From positions 3,076,001 to 3,140,000 of the forward strand of contig NZ_JBAMDA010000001.1 in assembly GCF_036964665.1 (NCBI RefSeq): DNA of 64,000 bases. The letters run 5' to 3'. The notes beneath the pieces are model-generated. The model was not told the origin of the DNA. It ran no database searches and saw nothing but the letters and a program-made list of their open reading frames with translations. A program made the position numbers and the translations under genes. Within the stretch, counting starts at the first letter, position 1. The number at the start of each line of letters is the position of its first letter. Shown here in pieces: positions 35,036 through 44,266 of this stretch. The DNA comes from Nitrobacter sp. NHB1 (GTDB taxonomy: Bacteria; Pseudomonadota; Alphaproteobacteria; Rhizobiales; Xanthobacteraceae).

Positions 35036-35195
35036 GTCGTCCCCGCGAAGGCGGGACCCATACACCGTGTCCTCGCTATAGAAGCACAGAAGCGACAACG
35101 ATCTGACATGCGGTAAGCCGCTTCGTTGTACCACAGTCGTCATGGGTTATGGGTCCGCCGCCCCGGTGCGCAATTGCGCACGAGGCGGGGACGAC
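35036..35195. repeat. GTCGTCCCCGCG family inverted repeat
   Basis: A 160-bp element with left arm GTCGTCCCCGCGAAGGCGGG followed by ACCCATA, and right arm TATGGGTCC...GGCGGGGACGAC. It lies in the 420-bp gap between smc and the dsbA-like gene. The rest of that gap (34796-35035) shows no gene or clear motif. Confidence 0.8.
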
Positions 35196-35215
35196 GGCAG
35201 GGAGCGTTTCGTTCG

Positions 35216-35878
35216 TCAGCTTTTCAACAAGGGATCGATCTTCTTTTTGAATTCCTCGAATGATATCTCGCCCTTCACCATCTCGCCGTTGATGAAGAAC
35301 GTCGGCGTCGAGTTCACCTTCAAAACCTCGTTGGCATACTTCTGGTCGGCTGCGATCTTGTCGAGCAGGGCCTGATCCTTCAGGCAGGTTTCGACCTCCG
35401 GTCCGCTGAAGCCGGCCTGCTTGCCGATCAGTTTCAGCGATTCCGTGGTCTTCGACCCGGTCCATTCATCCTGCGACTTGAACAGCGCGTTGATGATGGC
35501 GAAATATTTCCCCGCGTCGTCCTTGGCGATGCAGCGAGCCAGCATCGAGCCGGCGGCGGCTTTGATATCGAGCGGGAACTCGCGGAACACGTAGCGGATC
35601 TTGTTGGTGTCGATATAGGCCGCCTTGATTTTCGGGAACACGTCTTCCGCAAAGCGCGCGCAGTGCGGGCATGTCATCGAGGCGTATTCGGTGATGGTGA
35701 CGGCGGCGTCCTTGGGACCGAGCGCCATGTCCGGCAGCGAGACCGGTTTGGCAACCTCCGCGGCGGTGGCGTTCTGGGCCATGGCCTCGCCGATCAGGTG
35801 CCAGGGCGAAAGAGCTGCGAAGGCGGCGAGCCCGGTGAGCGAGAGGGCGGCGTTAAAGGCGCGGCGCGTGATGATCAA
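35216..35878 (-). CDS. DsbA-family periplasmic thiol oxidoreductase
   Basis: The 220-aa protein has a signal peptide with a twin-arginine-like start (TRRAFNAALSLTGLAAFAAL), a thioredoxin fold with CPHC in EYASMTCPHCARFAEDVFPK, and the cis-proline motif STPTFFING. It belongs to the DsbA/BdbD group that oxidises exported proteins. The start is the TTG at 35878, with GGGAG about 8 nt upstream; no ATG gives a proper signal peptide. It sits in the conserved mutY-dciA-dsbA-smc neighbourhood. Confidence 0.88.
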   Translation of the reverse strand: MIITRRAFNAALSLTGLAAFAALSPWHLIGEAMAQNATAAEVAKPVSLPDMALGPKDAAVTITEYASMTCPHCARFAEDVFPKIKAAYIDTNKIRYVFREFPLDIKAAAGSMLARCIAKDDAGKYFAIINALFKSQDEWTGSKTTESLKLIGKQAGFSGPEVETCLKDQALLDKIAADQKYANEVLKVNSTPTFFINGEMVKGEISFEEFKKKIDPLLKS

Positions 35879-36012
35879 GGGTCTGCTCCCGAAACGGCGC
35901 AAGCGCGCCTGAAAACACATTTGTTCGCTAGCTTTAAACCAGAATTTGTTCGCTAGCTTGAAACGACAATTGTGGCAATGGCGCGCCGTCGGCGGCCAGC
36001 GCCACCGCAGCG

Positions 36013-36492
36013 TCAATTTCGCTTGATCGAGGCGCCGAGCCTGGCCAGGGCGGTGCGCAGATCGTCGTCCTCGATCGATGACAGCGTTCCCGCGATGCTG
36101 GCAACATCCGTCTCGTCCGGCGACGGGGCGGCTTTTCGCGAGGCCTTGCGCGACAAGGGCGCTTGCCGCAAGGCCAGCCGGCCGACCGCGTTCCAGCCGA
36201 AGAAGCGGTTGACCCGTTGCAGGATGACATCGGAGGTGTGTTGGATCTCCAGCGCCACCGGGCCTTCGACCCGCAGCACCAGCGTCGCCGGTTCCCGCGG
36301 CTGCCCGTCGACGGGGCGAGGCCACTGGATTTTCATCGGTTCGGAATGCGCGGCGATCTCGGGTCCTGCGATCTCTGCCCAGCGCGTCACCAGTTCGCGC
36401 GACGCAAATCCCTGCCGCGCATAGGCGTCGGAGAAGACATCGCCGAGCAGCGTGGAGAGCGGCTTGGCCGAGATCGGGCCGGGCTTGGACAT
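36013..36492 (-). CDS. dciA: DciA-like protein (DUF721)
   Basis: The 159-aa protein has the DUF721/DciA domain (about 12-110: LLGDVFSDAYARQGFASREL, VTRWAEIAGPEIAAHSEPMK, LVLRVEGPVALEIQHTSDVI) and a charged C-terminal tail. DciA loads the replicative helicase in bacteria that lack DnaC. The ATG at 36492 lies 28 bp from the divergent mutY start, so both promoters overlap. Confidence 0.85.
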   Translation of the reverse strand: MSKPGPISAKPLSTLLGDVFSDAYARQGFASRELVTRWAEIAGPEIAAHSEPMKIQWPRPVDGQPREPATLVLRVEGPVALEIQHTSDVILQRVNRFFGWNAVGRLALRQAPLSRKASRKAAPSPDETDVASIAGTLSSIEDDDLRTALARLGASIKRN

Positions 36493-36520
36493 GCACTGAC
36501 GCTTTGCAATAGATAAGGGC

Positions 36521-37735
36521 ATGATCCTAGCAGGTGCGGCCAACAAGCGAAAGAAACCAGCCGCTGCCGCTCCGCGTTTGCCGGACAGGCCCGGACTCCT
36601 GCTTGCCTGGTACGATCGGCACCGCCGTCGCCTGCCGTGGCGTGCGCTGCCCGACGAGGTCGCCGATCCCTATCGGGTCTGGTTGTCCGAGATCATGTTG
36701 CAGCAGACCACCGTGAAGGCGGTCGGGCCTTATTTCGAAAAGTTCCTGGCGCGCTGGCCGGATGTCGACGCGATGGCGCGCGCGTCGCTCGACGATATCC
36801 TGCGGATGTGGGCCGGACTCGGCTACTATTCGCGCGCGCGCAATCTCCATGCCTGCGCGGTGGCGGTGCGGCGCGATCACGGCGGCACGTTTCCCGATAC
36901 GGAAGACGGCTTGCGCGTGCTACCTGGGATCGGCGCTTATACGGCGGCGGCGATCGCTGCCATCGCCTTCGGCCGCCGCACCATGCCGGTCGACGGCAAC
37001 ATCGAGCGGGTGGTGTCGCGCCTGTTCGCGGTTGAGGAGCCGCTGCCGAAGGCGAAGCCGCGCATTCGGGAGCTTGCGGCGACGCTGCTCGGGCCCTCGC
37101 GATCGAGCGACGTGAAGACACGCGCCGGTCGCGACGACAAGAGCCGCGCTGGCGACGGCAAGAGCCGCGCTGGCGACGGCAAGAGCCGCGCTGGCGACGG
37201 CAAGAGCCGCGCTGGCGATTCCGCGCAGGCGCTGATGGATCTCGGCGCCACCATCTGCACGCCGCGGAAGCCGGCCTGCGTGCTGTGTCCGCTCGGCGAC
37301 GAGTGTGCCGCGCGGCTACGCGGCGATCCGGAGACGTTTCCGCGCAAGGCGAAGAAGAAGGCAGGCGCGTTGCGGCGCGGCGCGGCCTTCGTGGTGACGC
37401 GCGGCGATCACCTGCTGGTCCGCACCCGCCCCGAAAAGGGTCTGCTCGGCGGCATGACGGAAGTGCCGACCTCGGTCTGGCTTGCCGCGCAGGATGATGC
37501 GACCGCGCTGAAGCAGGCGCCGTTACTTGGGAGCGCCTCGCGCTGGCGGCGCAAGGCCGGCACGGTCACGCACGTCTTCACGCATTTTCCGCTGGAGCTT
37601 ACGGTCTATACCGCGAGCGCTGCCGCGCGTGCCCGCGCGCCCGAGGGTATGCGCTGGGTGCCGATCGCAACGCTGAAGGATGAAGCGTTGCCGAACCTGA
37701 TGCGCAAGGTCATCGCGCACGGGTTGGGCGAGTGA
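36521..37735 (+). CDS. mutY: A/G-specific adenine glycosylase MutY with tandem-repeat insertion
   Basis: The 404-aa enzyme removes adenine mispaired with 8-oxoguanine or G. It shows LPWRALPDEVADPYRVWLSE, the helix-hairpin-helix/catalytic Asp region LPGIGAYTAAAIAAIAFG then VDGN, the 4Fe-4S cysteines in CTPRKPACVLCPLGDEC, and a C-terminal Nudix-like 8-oxoG recognition domain. Residues about 200-234 are an insertion of tandem KSRAGDG heptads between LLGPSR and the QALMDLG helix. It is divergent from dciA. Confidence 0.93.
   Translation: MILAGAANKRKKPAAAAPRLPDRPGLLLAWYDRHRRRLPWRALPDEVADPYRVWLSEIMLQQTTVKAVGPYFEKFLARWPDVDAMARASLDDILRMWAGLGYYSRARNLHACAVAVRRDHGGTFPDTEDGLRVLPGIGAYTAAAIAAIAFGRRTMPVDGNIERVVSRLFAVEEPLPKAKPRIRELAATLLGPSRSSDVKTRAGRDDKSRAGDGKSRAGDGKSRAGDGKSRAGDSAQALMDLGATICTPRKPACVLCPLGDECAARLRGDPETFPRKAKKKAGALRRGAAFVVTRGDHLLVRTRPEKGLLGGMTEVPTSVWLAAQDDATALKQAPLLGSASRWRRKAGTVTHVFTHFPLELTVYTASAAARARAPEGMRWVPIATLKDEALPNLMRKVIAHGLGE
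37115..37222 (+). repeat. 21-bp tandem repeat inside mutY
   Basis: Four consecutive units of AAGAGCCGCGCTGGCGACGGC (37139-37222, the last with two changes) encode KSRAGDG three times and KSRAGDS once. A degenerate unit (KTRAGRD, 37115-37135) precedes them with a 3-bp spacer. Unit length is a multiple of three, so copy-number change keeps the frame. Confidence 0.93.
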
Positions 37736-37748
37736 AAGTTAATTCAAC

Positions 37749-37902
37749 GTCGTCCTGGCCAAGTGAGCGCAGCGAACGCAGAGCCGGGACCCAGAACCCC
37801 TGACGTCAGTGAGGGCAGAAGGCGGCTACTGCATTTCCTCAAACGAAATGACACGGCGTATGGGTCCCGGCTCGCGCGCAAGAGCGCTTGGCCGGGATGA
37901 CG
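37749..37902. repeat. GTCGTCCTGGCCAAG variant of the inverted repeat family
   Basis: A 154-bp element between mutY and the GST gene. The left arm GTCGTCCTGGCC...GCCGGGACCCAG pairs with the right arm TATGGGTCCCGGC...GGCCGGGATGACGG. It is related in plan to the GTCGTCCCCGCG copies but has different stem bases. Confidence 0.75.
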
Positions 37903-37908
37903 GCTACC

Positions 37909-38010
37909 AGAGCCTTTTCGCTTCTGATGGAATCAGAAGCGAGGCTCTATGATTTTGATTTGACGCGTTTTCTTCACGCGAACCGGTATCCACTTCGCTC
38001 GAAAACGCTA
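37909..38010. repeat. AGAGCC palindrome plus TTGACGCGTTTTC element
   Basis: Part one is a hairpin AGAGCCTTTTCGCTTCTGAT followed by GGAATCAGAAGCGAGGCTCT. Part two is TTTGACGCGTTTTCTTCACG followed by CGAACCGG...GCTCGAAAACGC. The same two parts occur at 51539-51667, and the second part is the element inside the Rsm22-family gene. Between 38011 and the GST terminator I see nothing else. Confidence 0.82.
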
Positions 38011-38081
38011 TAACCCGCGCTGGAAATCTGCGTTGGTTCCGGCAGCATTACCATCGGCGGCTTGGCGTTGAGAGCTTCGAT

Positions 38082-38114
38082 CTGAAAGGCCCTCCGGCGT
38101 GCGCCGAAAGGCCT
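38082..38114 (-). terminator. Intrinsic terminator of the GST gene
   Basis: On the minus strand the stem AGGCCTTTCGGCG / CGCCGGAGGGCCT (5-bp outer and 5-bp inner pairs around a 3-nt internal loop) is followed by TTTCAG. It begins 23 bp after the GST stop. The T-run is short. Confidence 0.6.
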
Positions 38115-38136
38115 CGTTACCGTTGATGAAGGACGA

Positions 38137-38823
38137 TCATGCCACCTTGGTCGTCATGTGACGGTAGAGGAAGCCCTTGGCTTCGTCGTCGTTCTCGGTC
38201 TTGAAGGTGAACTTGTCCTTCAGCGCGATCGCCCTCGCCGCGGCCGGCCGAACTGAGACCTCGTCGAGCAGCCGCTTGAAGTTGGGATATTTGGCAACGG
38301 CACTCTCGCCGATCACGCGCGGCGCCATGCGCGCCCAGCCCCAGAACGCCATATCGACGATCGTGTAGGTGTCGCCGACCATGTAGCGGCTGTTGGCGAG
38401 ATGATCGTCGAGAACCTTGTAGTGACGATGCGCCTCAAATTGGTAGCGGTTGTGCGCGTACTCCATGCCTTTCGGTGCATAATCCTTGAAATGCACGGCC
38501 TGGCCGGAATACGGCCCGAGGCCGGTCGCGATGAACATCAGCCACGACAGCAGTTGCGCGCGATTGGCCGGCGTATTCGCCGGCATGAACTTGCCGGTCT
38601 TTTCGCCGAGGTAAAGAAGAATGGCATTGCTGTCGAACACGAACACGCCGTCGTCGTCGATCGCCGGCACCTTGCCGTTCGGATTCACTTTCAGGAATTC
38701 CGGCTTGAACTGGTCGCCCTTGCGGGTATCGACCGGCACGAGCTCGCAGGGCAGGCCGGCTTCTTCCAGGAACAGCGCGACCTTGTTCGGGTTCGGCGCG
38801 CCATTGAAGTAGAACGTGAGCAT
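38137..38823 (-). CDS. Glutathione S-transferase family protein
   Basis: The 228-aa protein has a thioredoxin-like N-terminal domain (MLTFYFNGAPNPNKVALFLE, NPNGKVPAIDD, FDSNAILLYLGEK) and a helical C-terminal domain (YTIVDMAFWGWARMAPRVIG). This resembles the YfcG/Ure2-like group, which includes glutathione-disulfide-bond oxidoreductases. The substrate is unknown. The ATG at 38823 gives the domain start. Confidence 0.88.
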   Translation of the reverse strand: MLTFYFNGAPNPNKVALFLEEAGLPCELVPVDTRKGDQFKPEFLKVNPNGKVPAIDDDGVFVFDSNAILLYLGEKTGKFMPANTPANRAQLLSWLMFIATGLGPYSGQAVHFKDYAPKGMEYAHNRYQFEAHRHYKVLDDHLANSRYMVGDTYTIVDMAFWGWARMAPRVIGESAVAKYPNFKRLLDEVSVRPAAARAIALKDKFTFKTENDDEAKGFLYRHMTTKVA

Positions 38824-38991
38824 CAAAAGATTCCCTGTTTGTTCTTGGTATGAATTGGGACGCGGGCGGATGTCCGCGAAGGAGCATTCCATGCTCGGAT
38901 TTTTCGATCAATGCAACCGACGAGTCGCTTGCACGGCTATGCGTTGTCAGCAGAGCCGACCGCTGTCAGATCGGAATTCGAGCCAAAGGCT

Positions 38992-40167
<1,176 letters not shown>

Positions 40168-40357
40168 CTAACAACCGACTGGCGTTACAGTGACCTGCCA
40201 AAGTAAAAATCGACTTAACTGCAGGACATCTTTCGTTTGATGCAGATGCGTTTTCGCAACCTGGTGCGCAGACCGACATCGTTTTCGATGACCGATATCG
40301 TTTCCGATTCATGTGCGCGGTTGCGGTCGCTGCGCTTCATCGTCGGCGCCGGTCGGG

Positions 40358-40403
40358 GTATCGCCGCGTTCCCGGGACGCGACTATCAAATTCACTCCAC
40401 TAG
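40358..40403 (+). repeat. Relic 3' end of the two-hairpin element
   Basis: The sequence around GCGTTCCCGGGACGCGACTA, ending TCAAATTCACTCCACTAG, matches the end of the two-hairpin element at 16678-16841 (CGTCCGGGACGTGCG...GTCAAATTCGCTCCACTAG). The rest of the element is missing. The remainder of the 383-bp gap between ccrM and the peptidase gene shows no gene. Confidence 0.55.
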
Positions 40404-40505
40404 GCAATTATTGCCGGGCAGGCTATTGATAAACGAGGTGGAAATTTTACGTTGGTGTCGCCCTTGCGGCGATGTCACGATCGATCGGACACGAGGACGA
40501 ACGCC

Positions 40506-41429
40506 ATGCGTTATGACGATTTTCGCCGCAGCGACAACATCGACGACCGTCGCGACGACGGCGGCGGCATGGGCGGAGGGGGTGGATTCGGAATGGGACG
40601 CGGCGGCCTCGGCGTCGGCACCATTCTGGTGCTCGGCCTGGTCGGCTACGCATTCGGCATCGACCCGCGCATCCTGATCGGCGGCGCGGAAATCCTGACC
40701 GGCGGCCAGGCACCGACCCATCAGACCGGCAGCCGCTCGTCGTCCGGCAAGGCCGGTGCGCCGTCCGACGAAATGGGCAGCATGATCTCCGGCGTGCTCG
40801 GCGAAATCGACGACCGCTGGAGCGAAATCTTCGCGGCTAGCGGTCAAAAATATCACGGTCCGCGAATCGTGCTGTTTCGCAACGTCACCAACGGCGGACG
40901 CTGCGGCATGGCGCAGTCCGCGATGGGTCCGTTCTATTGCCCGCCGGACAAACAGATATTCCTCGACACCAATTTCTTCAAACAAGTGGAAACGCGCTTC
41001 CATGGCTGCTCGGGCAACGCCTGCAAGTTCACCGCGGCCTACATCATTGCGCACGAGGCCGGGCACCACATTCAGAACCTGCTCGGCATCCTGCCGCGCG
41101 TGACGCGATTGCAGCAGCAGGCCAACAGCAAGGCCGAGGCGAACGCGCTGCAGGTGAGGGTCGAATTGCAGGCGGATTGCCTTTCCGGCGTCTGGGTCAA
41201 TCGCGAGGAGAAGAAGCGTCCTGGCTTCCTCGAAGCAGGCGATATCGACGCGGCGCTGACCACGGCGTCGGCGATCGGCGACGATACGCTGCAGCGGCAG
41301 GCGACCGGCCGTGTGGTGCCAGACTCGTTCACGCACGGTTCGGCGGCGCAGCGCAAGCGCTGGTTCATGACCGGCTACCAGCAGGGCACCGTGCAGGCCT
41401 GCAATACCTTCGCGACGGATCGTTTGTGA
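40506..41429 (+). CDS. YpfJ-family neutral zinc metallopeptidase
   Basis: The 307-aa protein has a Gly-rich N-terminal part (DDGGGMGGGGGFGMGRGGLG), one membrane helix (about 34-50), and a peptidase domain with the zinc motif IIAHEAGHHIQNLLGI. Conserved cysteines include RCGMAQSAMGPFYCPPD and CSGNACKF. YpfJ (DUF2342-like zincin) proteins are predicted membrane-anchored metallopeptidases; the substrate is unknown. The ATG at 40506 is used; the GTG at 40452 is an unlikely extension. Confidence 0.9.
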   Translation: MRYDDFRRSDNIDDRRDDGGGMGGGGGFGMGRGGLGVGTILVLGLVGYAFGIDPRILIGGAEILTGGQAPTHQTGSRSSSGKAGAPSDEMGSMISGVLGEIDDRWSEIFAASGQKYHGPRIVLFRNVTNGGRCGMAQSAMGPFYCPPDKQIFLDTNFFKQVETRFHGCSGNACKFTAAYIIAHEAGHHIQNLLGILPRVTRLQQQANSKAEANALQVRVELQADCLSGVWVNREEKKRPGFLEAGDIDAALTTASAIGDDTLQRQATGRVVPDSFTHGSAAQRKRWFMTGYQQGTVQACNTFATDRL

Positions 41430-41441
41430 AGGCACAGTTCA

Positions 41442-41493
41442 ATCCGTCATTGCGATGCTACGCGTCGCCCTTGAGTTCCTCGCAATGTGACGG
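41442..41493. repeat. Degenerate GTCATTGCG repeat
   Basis: The segment CCGTCATTGCGATGCTACGC ... CCTCGCAATGTGACGG keeps the end arms of the GTCATTGCGAGGAGCG family but has lost the middle. It lies between the peptidase gene and moaB. Confidence 0.6.
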
Positions 41494-41531
41494 TGAGGTT
41501 GCCTCAAAGCGAGCGCGAAGGAATTAGGTCC

Positions 41532-42095
41532 ATGCCCTCCATCGACGAGACAAAGCCCTTCATCCCGCTCAACATCGCGGTGCTGACCGTTTCCGACACG
41601 CGCTCGCTCGCCGACGACAAGTCGGGCACGACGCTGGCGGAGCGGTTGACCGCCGCCGGTCACAAGCTCGGCGCGCGCGAGATTGTCACCGACGACGTCG
41701 AGGCGATCCAGATCCTGGTGAGAAAATGGATCGCGGACGCGGGCATCGATGTCGTCATCACGACCGGCGGAACCGGGTTCACCGGGCGCGACGTCACGCC
41801 GGAGGCCGTCGAGCCGCTGTTCGAGAAGCGGATGGATGGCTTCTCGATCGTTTTCCACATGCTGAGCCACGCCAAGATCGGCACCTCGACGATCCAGAGC
41901 CGCGCCACCGCCGGCACCGCTGGCTCGACTTTCATCTTCTGCCTGCCCGGCTCGCCGGGAGCCTGCCGCGACGGCTGGGACAGTATCCTCGCCCACCAGC
42001 TCGATTACCGCTCGCGTCCCTGCAACTTCGTCGAGATCATGCCGCGACTCGATGAACACCTGCGCCGCCCGAAGGCCAAGGGCGCGTCGGCCTGA
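41532..42095 (+). CDS. moaB: Molybdenum cofactor biosynthesis protein MoaB
   Basis: The 187-aa protein has the MoaB/MogA fold motifs: LTVSDTRSLADDKSGTTLAE, VVITTGGTGFTGRDVTPEAV, AGTAGSTFIFCLPGSPGACR. It adenylylates or binds molybdopterin during cofactor synthesis. moaD and moaE lie 15 kb away in a different operon. The ATG at 41532 is chosen over an upstream GTG/ATG. Confidence 0.92.
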   Translation: MPSIDETKPFIPLNIAVLTVSDTRSLADDKSGTTLAERLTAAGHKLGAREIVTDDVEAIQILVRKWIADAGIDVVITTGGTGFTGRDVTPEAVEPLFEKRMDGFSIVFHMLSHAKIGTSTIQSRATAGTAGSTFIFCLPGSPGACRDGWDSILAHQLDYRSRPCNFVEIMPRLDEHLRRPKAKGASA

Positions 42096-42119
42096 CGGCT
42101 CTTAAGAACGTCGGGTTAT

Positions 42120-42134
42120 GTTCTTGATTTGTTC
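42120..42134 (+). promoter_or_regulatory. LexA (SOS) operator, GTTC-N7-GTTC
   Basis: GTTCTTGATTTGTTC is an exact match to the alphaproteobacterial LexA box. It overlaps a likely -35 (TTGATT, 42124-42129), followed 16 bp later by a -10 TATAGT (42146-42151). The transcript would start at or near the ATG at 42158, with no Shine-Dalgarno, so the mRNA is probably leaderless. Confidence 0.85.
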
Positions 42135-42157
42135 TGTTCAGGTGCTATAGTCTCGCC

Positions 42158-43321
42158 ATGAGCAGAGCATCTTCTGTTGCCCTCGGGCACCCGCCGATCA
42201 CGCCGCCCCCCGGATCGGCGGGTGCCGTGTCGCCTTTTACCGGGCTTGAGGTCGCCATCGACCGCGAGCGGCGGAGGGGGCGCGGCGCGCAATCCAACGT
42301 CAGCGGCCGCTACGAGACTGAGGCGCGGACAGCCTTCGACGATGGCTGGCAGAGCCTCGACGAGCTGCCACCGTTCAAGACCACGGTCGCCGTCGATGCC
42401 GCGCGAAAAGTCATCACCGGCAACGACTCGCCCGACATCGGCTTCGACCGCTCGATCAATCCCTATCGCGGCTGCGAGCATGGCTGCGTCTACTGTTTCG
42501 CGCGGCCCAGCCACGCCTATCTCGGCCTGTCGCCGGGGCTGGATTTCGAATCGAAGCTGTTCGCGAAGCCGGACGCCCCGGCATTGCTGGAGAAGGAACT
42601 GGCCGCGGACGGCTACGAACCGAAGATGATCGCGATCGGAACCAACACCGATCCCTACCAGCCGATCGAGCGCGACCAGAAGATCATGCGCGGCATCCTC
42701 GAAGTGCTGGAGCGCACCTCGCATCCGGTCGGCATCGTGACGAAATCGGCGCTGGTGACGCGCGATATCGACATCCTGTCGCGCATGGCGAAGCGCAACC
42801 TCGCCAAGGTGGCGATTTCGGTGACCTCGCTCGATTCCAGGCTCGCGCGTTCCATGGAGCCGCGGGCATCGACGCCCATGAGGCGGCTGGAAGCGCTGCG
42901 AATGCTGTCGGAGGCCGGCATTCCGACCACCGTGATGGTGGCGCCGGTGATCCCGGCTCTGAACGATTCCGAGATCGAGCGGATTCTGGATGCCGCTGCC
43001 CATGCTGGCGTCAGGGAAGCGAGCTATGTGCTGCTGCGCCTGCCGCTCGAGGTGCGCGATCTGTTCCGCGAATGGCTGATGGCGAACTACCCCGACCGCT
43101 ACCGCCATGTCTTCGCGCTGATCCGGGACATGCGCAATGGCCGCGACTACGATTCGCAATGGGGCGCGCGGATGAAAGGCGCCGGGCCGATGGCGTGGAT
43201 GATCGGTCGCCGCTTCGAGATCGCCTGCGAAAAGCTCGGCCTCAACAAGCGGCGTTTGAGACTGACGACGGACCATTTCGCGAAGCCGAAACGCAGCGGG
43301 CAGCAGTTAAGTCTGTTCTGA
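42158..43321 (+). CDS. PA0069-family radical SAM protein, SOS-regulated
   Basis: The 387-aa protein has the radical SAM cluster motif in RGCEHGCVYCFARPSHAYLG (CX3CX2C) and PYQPIERDQKIMRGILEVLE, IVTKSALVTRDIDIL, and SISVTSLD-like segments of the PA0069/SplB-related group. Spore photoproduct lyase, a related enzyme, repairs UV damage; PA0069 proteins themselves are uncharacterised. The LexA box upstream suggests a role in DNA repair or damage response. The start is the ATG at 42158, predicted leaderless. Confidence 0.88.
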   Translation: MSRASSVALGHPPITPPPGSAGAVSPFTGLEVAIDRERRRGRGAQSNVSGRYETEARTAFDDGWQSLDELPPFKTTVAVDAARKVITGNDSPDIGFDRSINPYRGCEHGCVYCFARPSHAYLGLSPGLDFESKLFAKPDAPALLEKELAADGYEPKMIAIGTNTDPYQPIERDQKIMRGILEVLERTSHPVGIVTKSALVTRDIDILSRMAKRNLAKVAISVTSLDSRLARSMEPRASTPMRRLEALRMLSEAGIPTTVMVAPVIPALNDSEIERILDAAAHAGVREASYVLLRLPLEVRDLFREWLMANYPDRYRHVFALIRDMRNGRDYDSQWGARMKGAGPMAWMIGRRFEIACEKLGLNKRRLRLTTDHFAKPKRSGQQLSLF

Positions 43322-43433
43322 ACCGAACTTCCGCCGTGGCGACGGCCCGCGAATCGCGGAACCGGGGCGCGGACAGCGGGCATAAATGCATTTCGGGATT
43401 GTCTTGAGGCCGTTCCGTCCGCACCATCCCCGA

Positions 43434-44162
43434 ATGATTCGGGAACCATCCAGAGACAAGCCAGGAAAATCGCCGGCCATCGCCCCGAGCTTCCGGCATG
43501 AGCGCGCGCTCATCAAGCGCGGCGTCTGGCCGGTCGCGGGTTGCGACGAGGTCGGGCGCGGGCCGCTGGCGGGTCCGGTGGTAGCCGCGGCGGTGGTGCT
43601 CGATCCGAAGCGTATTCCCAAAGGCATCGACGATTCCAAGCGCCTCACGGCGGCGCGACGCGAGGAATTGTTCGAGGAGATCATCGCAACCGCGTCTTTC
43701 GCGGTGGCGTGCGCGTCGACCGCGCGGATCGATCGCGACAATATCCTGCGCGCGTCGCTGTGGGCGCTGGCGCGCGCGGTTCATGCACTGCCGGACATGC
43801 CAAAGCATGTCTTCGTCGATGGCCGCGACCGGATCGAGATCGCTTGCGCGTGCGAGCCGGTGATCGGCGGCGATGGCCTCGTGCTGTCGATCGCGGCCGC
43901 CTCGATCGTCGCCAAGGTTACGCGCGACCGGCTGATGTGCAAGCTGGCGCAGGACTGCCCCGGCTACGGCTTTGAGAGTCACAAGGGTTATGGCGTACCG
44001 GCGCATCTGGAGGCGCTCGGCCGTCTCGGACCGAGTCCGCATCATCGCAGCTTCTTCGCGCCGGTGGTTGCAGCACGCGAACGTCACCGCGCGCCACCGA
44101 TCGGGGAGAGCGCCTCTGTGAGCGAAACATCGGGCGGGATATCGGTCGAGGCGGCGATCTGA
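43434..44162 (+). CDS. rnhB: Ribonuclease HII
   Basis: The 242-aa enzyme removes ribonucleotides and RNA primers from DNA. The catalytic motif [20 protein letters not shown] and the later DGRDRIE and [12 protein letters not shown] segments carry the four acidic residues. [19 protein letters not shown] is typical of the family. I use the ATG at 43434 ([11 protein letters not shown]); an ATG at 43386 would add 16 residues. Confidence 0.94.
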   Translation: MIREPSRDKPGKSPAIAPSFRHERALIKRGVWPVAGCDEVGRGPLAGPVVAAAVVLDPKRIPKGIDDSKRLTAARREELFEEIIATASFAVACASTARIDRDNILRASLWALARAVHALPDMPKHVFVDGRDRIEIACACEPVIGGDGLVLSIAAASIVAKVTRDRLMCKLAQDCPGYGFESHKGYGVPAHLEALGRLGPSPHHRSFFAPVVAARERHRAPPIGESASVSETSGGISVEAAI

Positions 44163-44266
44163 CCGGTCGGGCCGGTTGCCTCGCCGGCTCGCGCGCCTTA
44201 TCACTCGCGGGCACCTCACTCACGCGCACCCGGAACTCCGCAAGACCCGCCGCCATCAGGCCCTTC

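Noticed and set aside
37115-37222. CRISPR-like array
   Set aside because: The units are contiguous with no spacers and lie in frame inside mutY.
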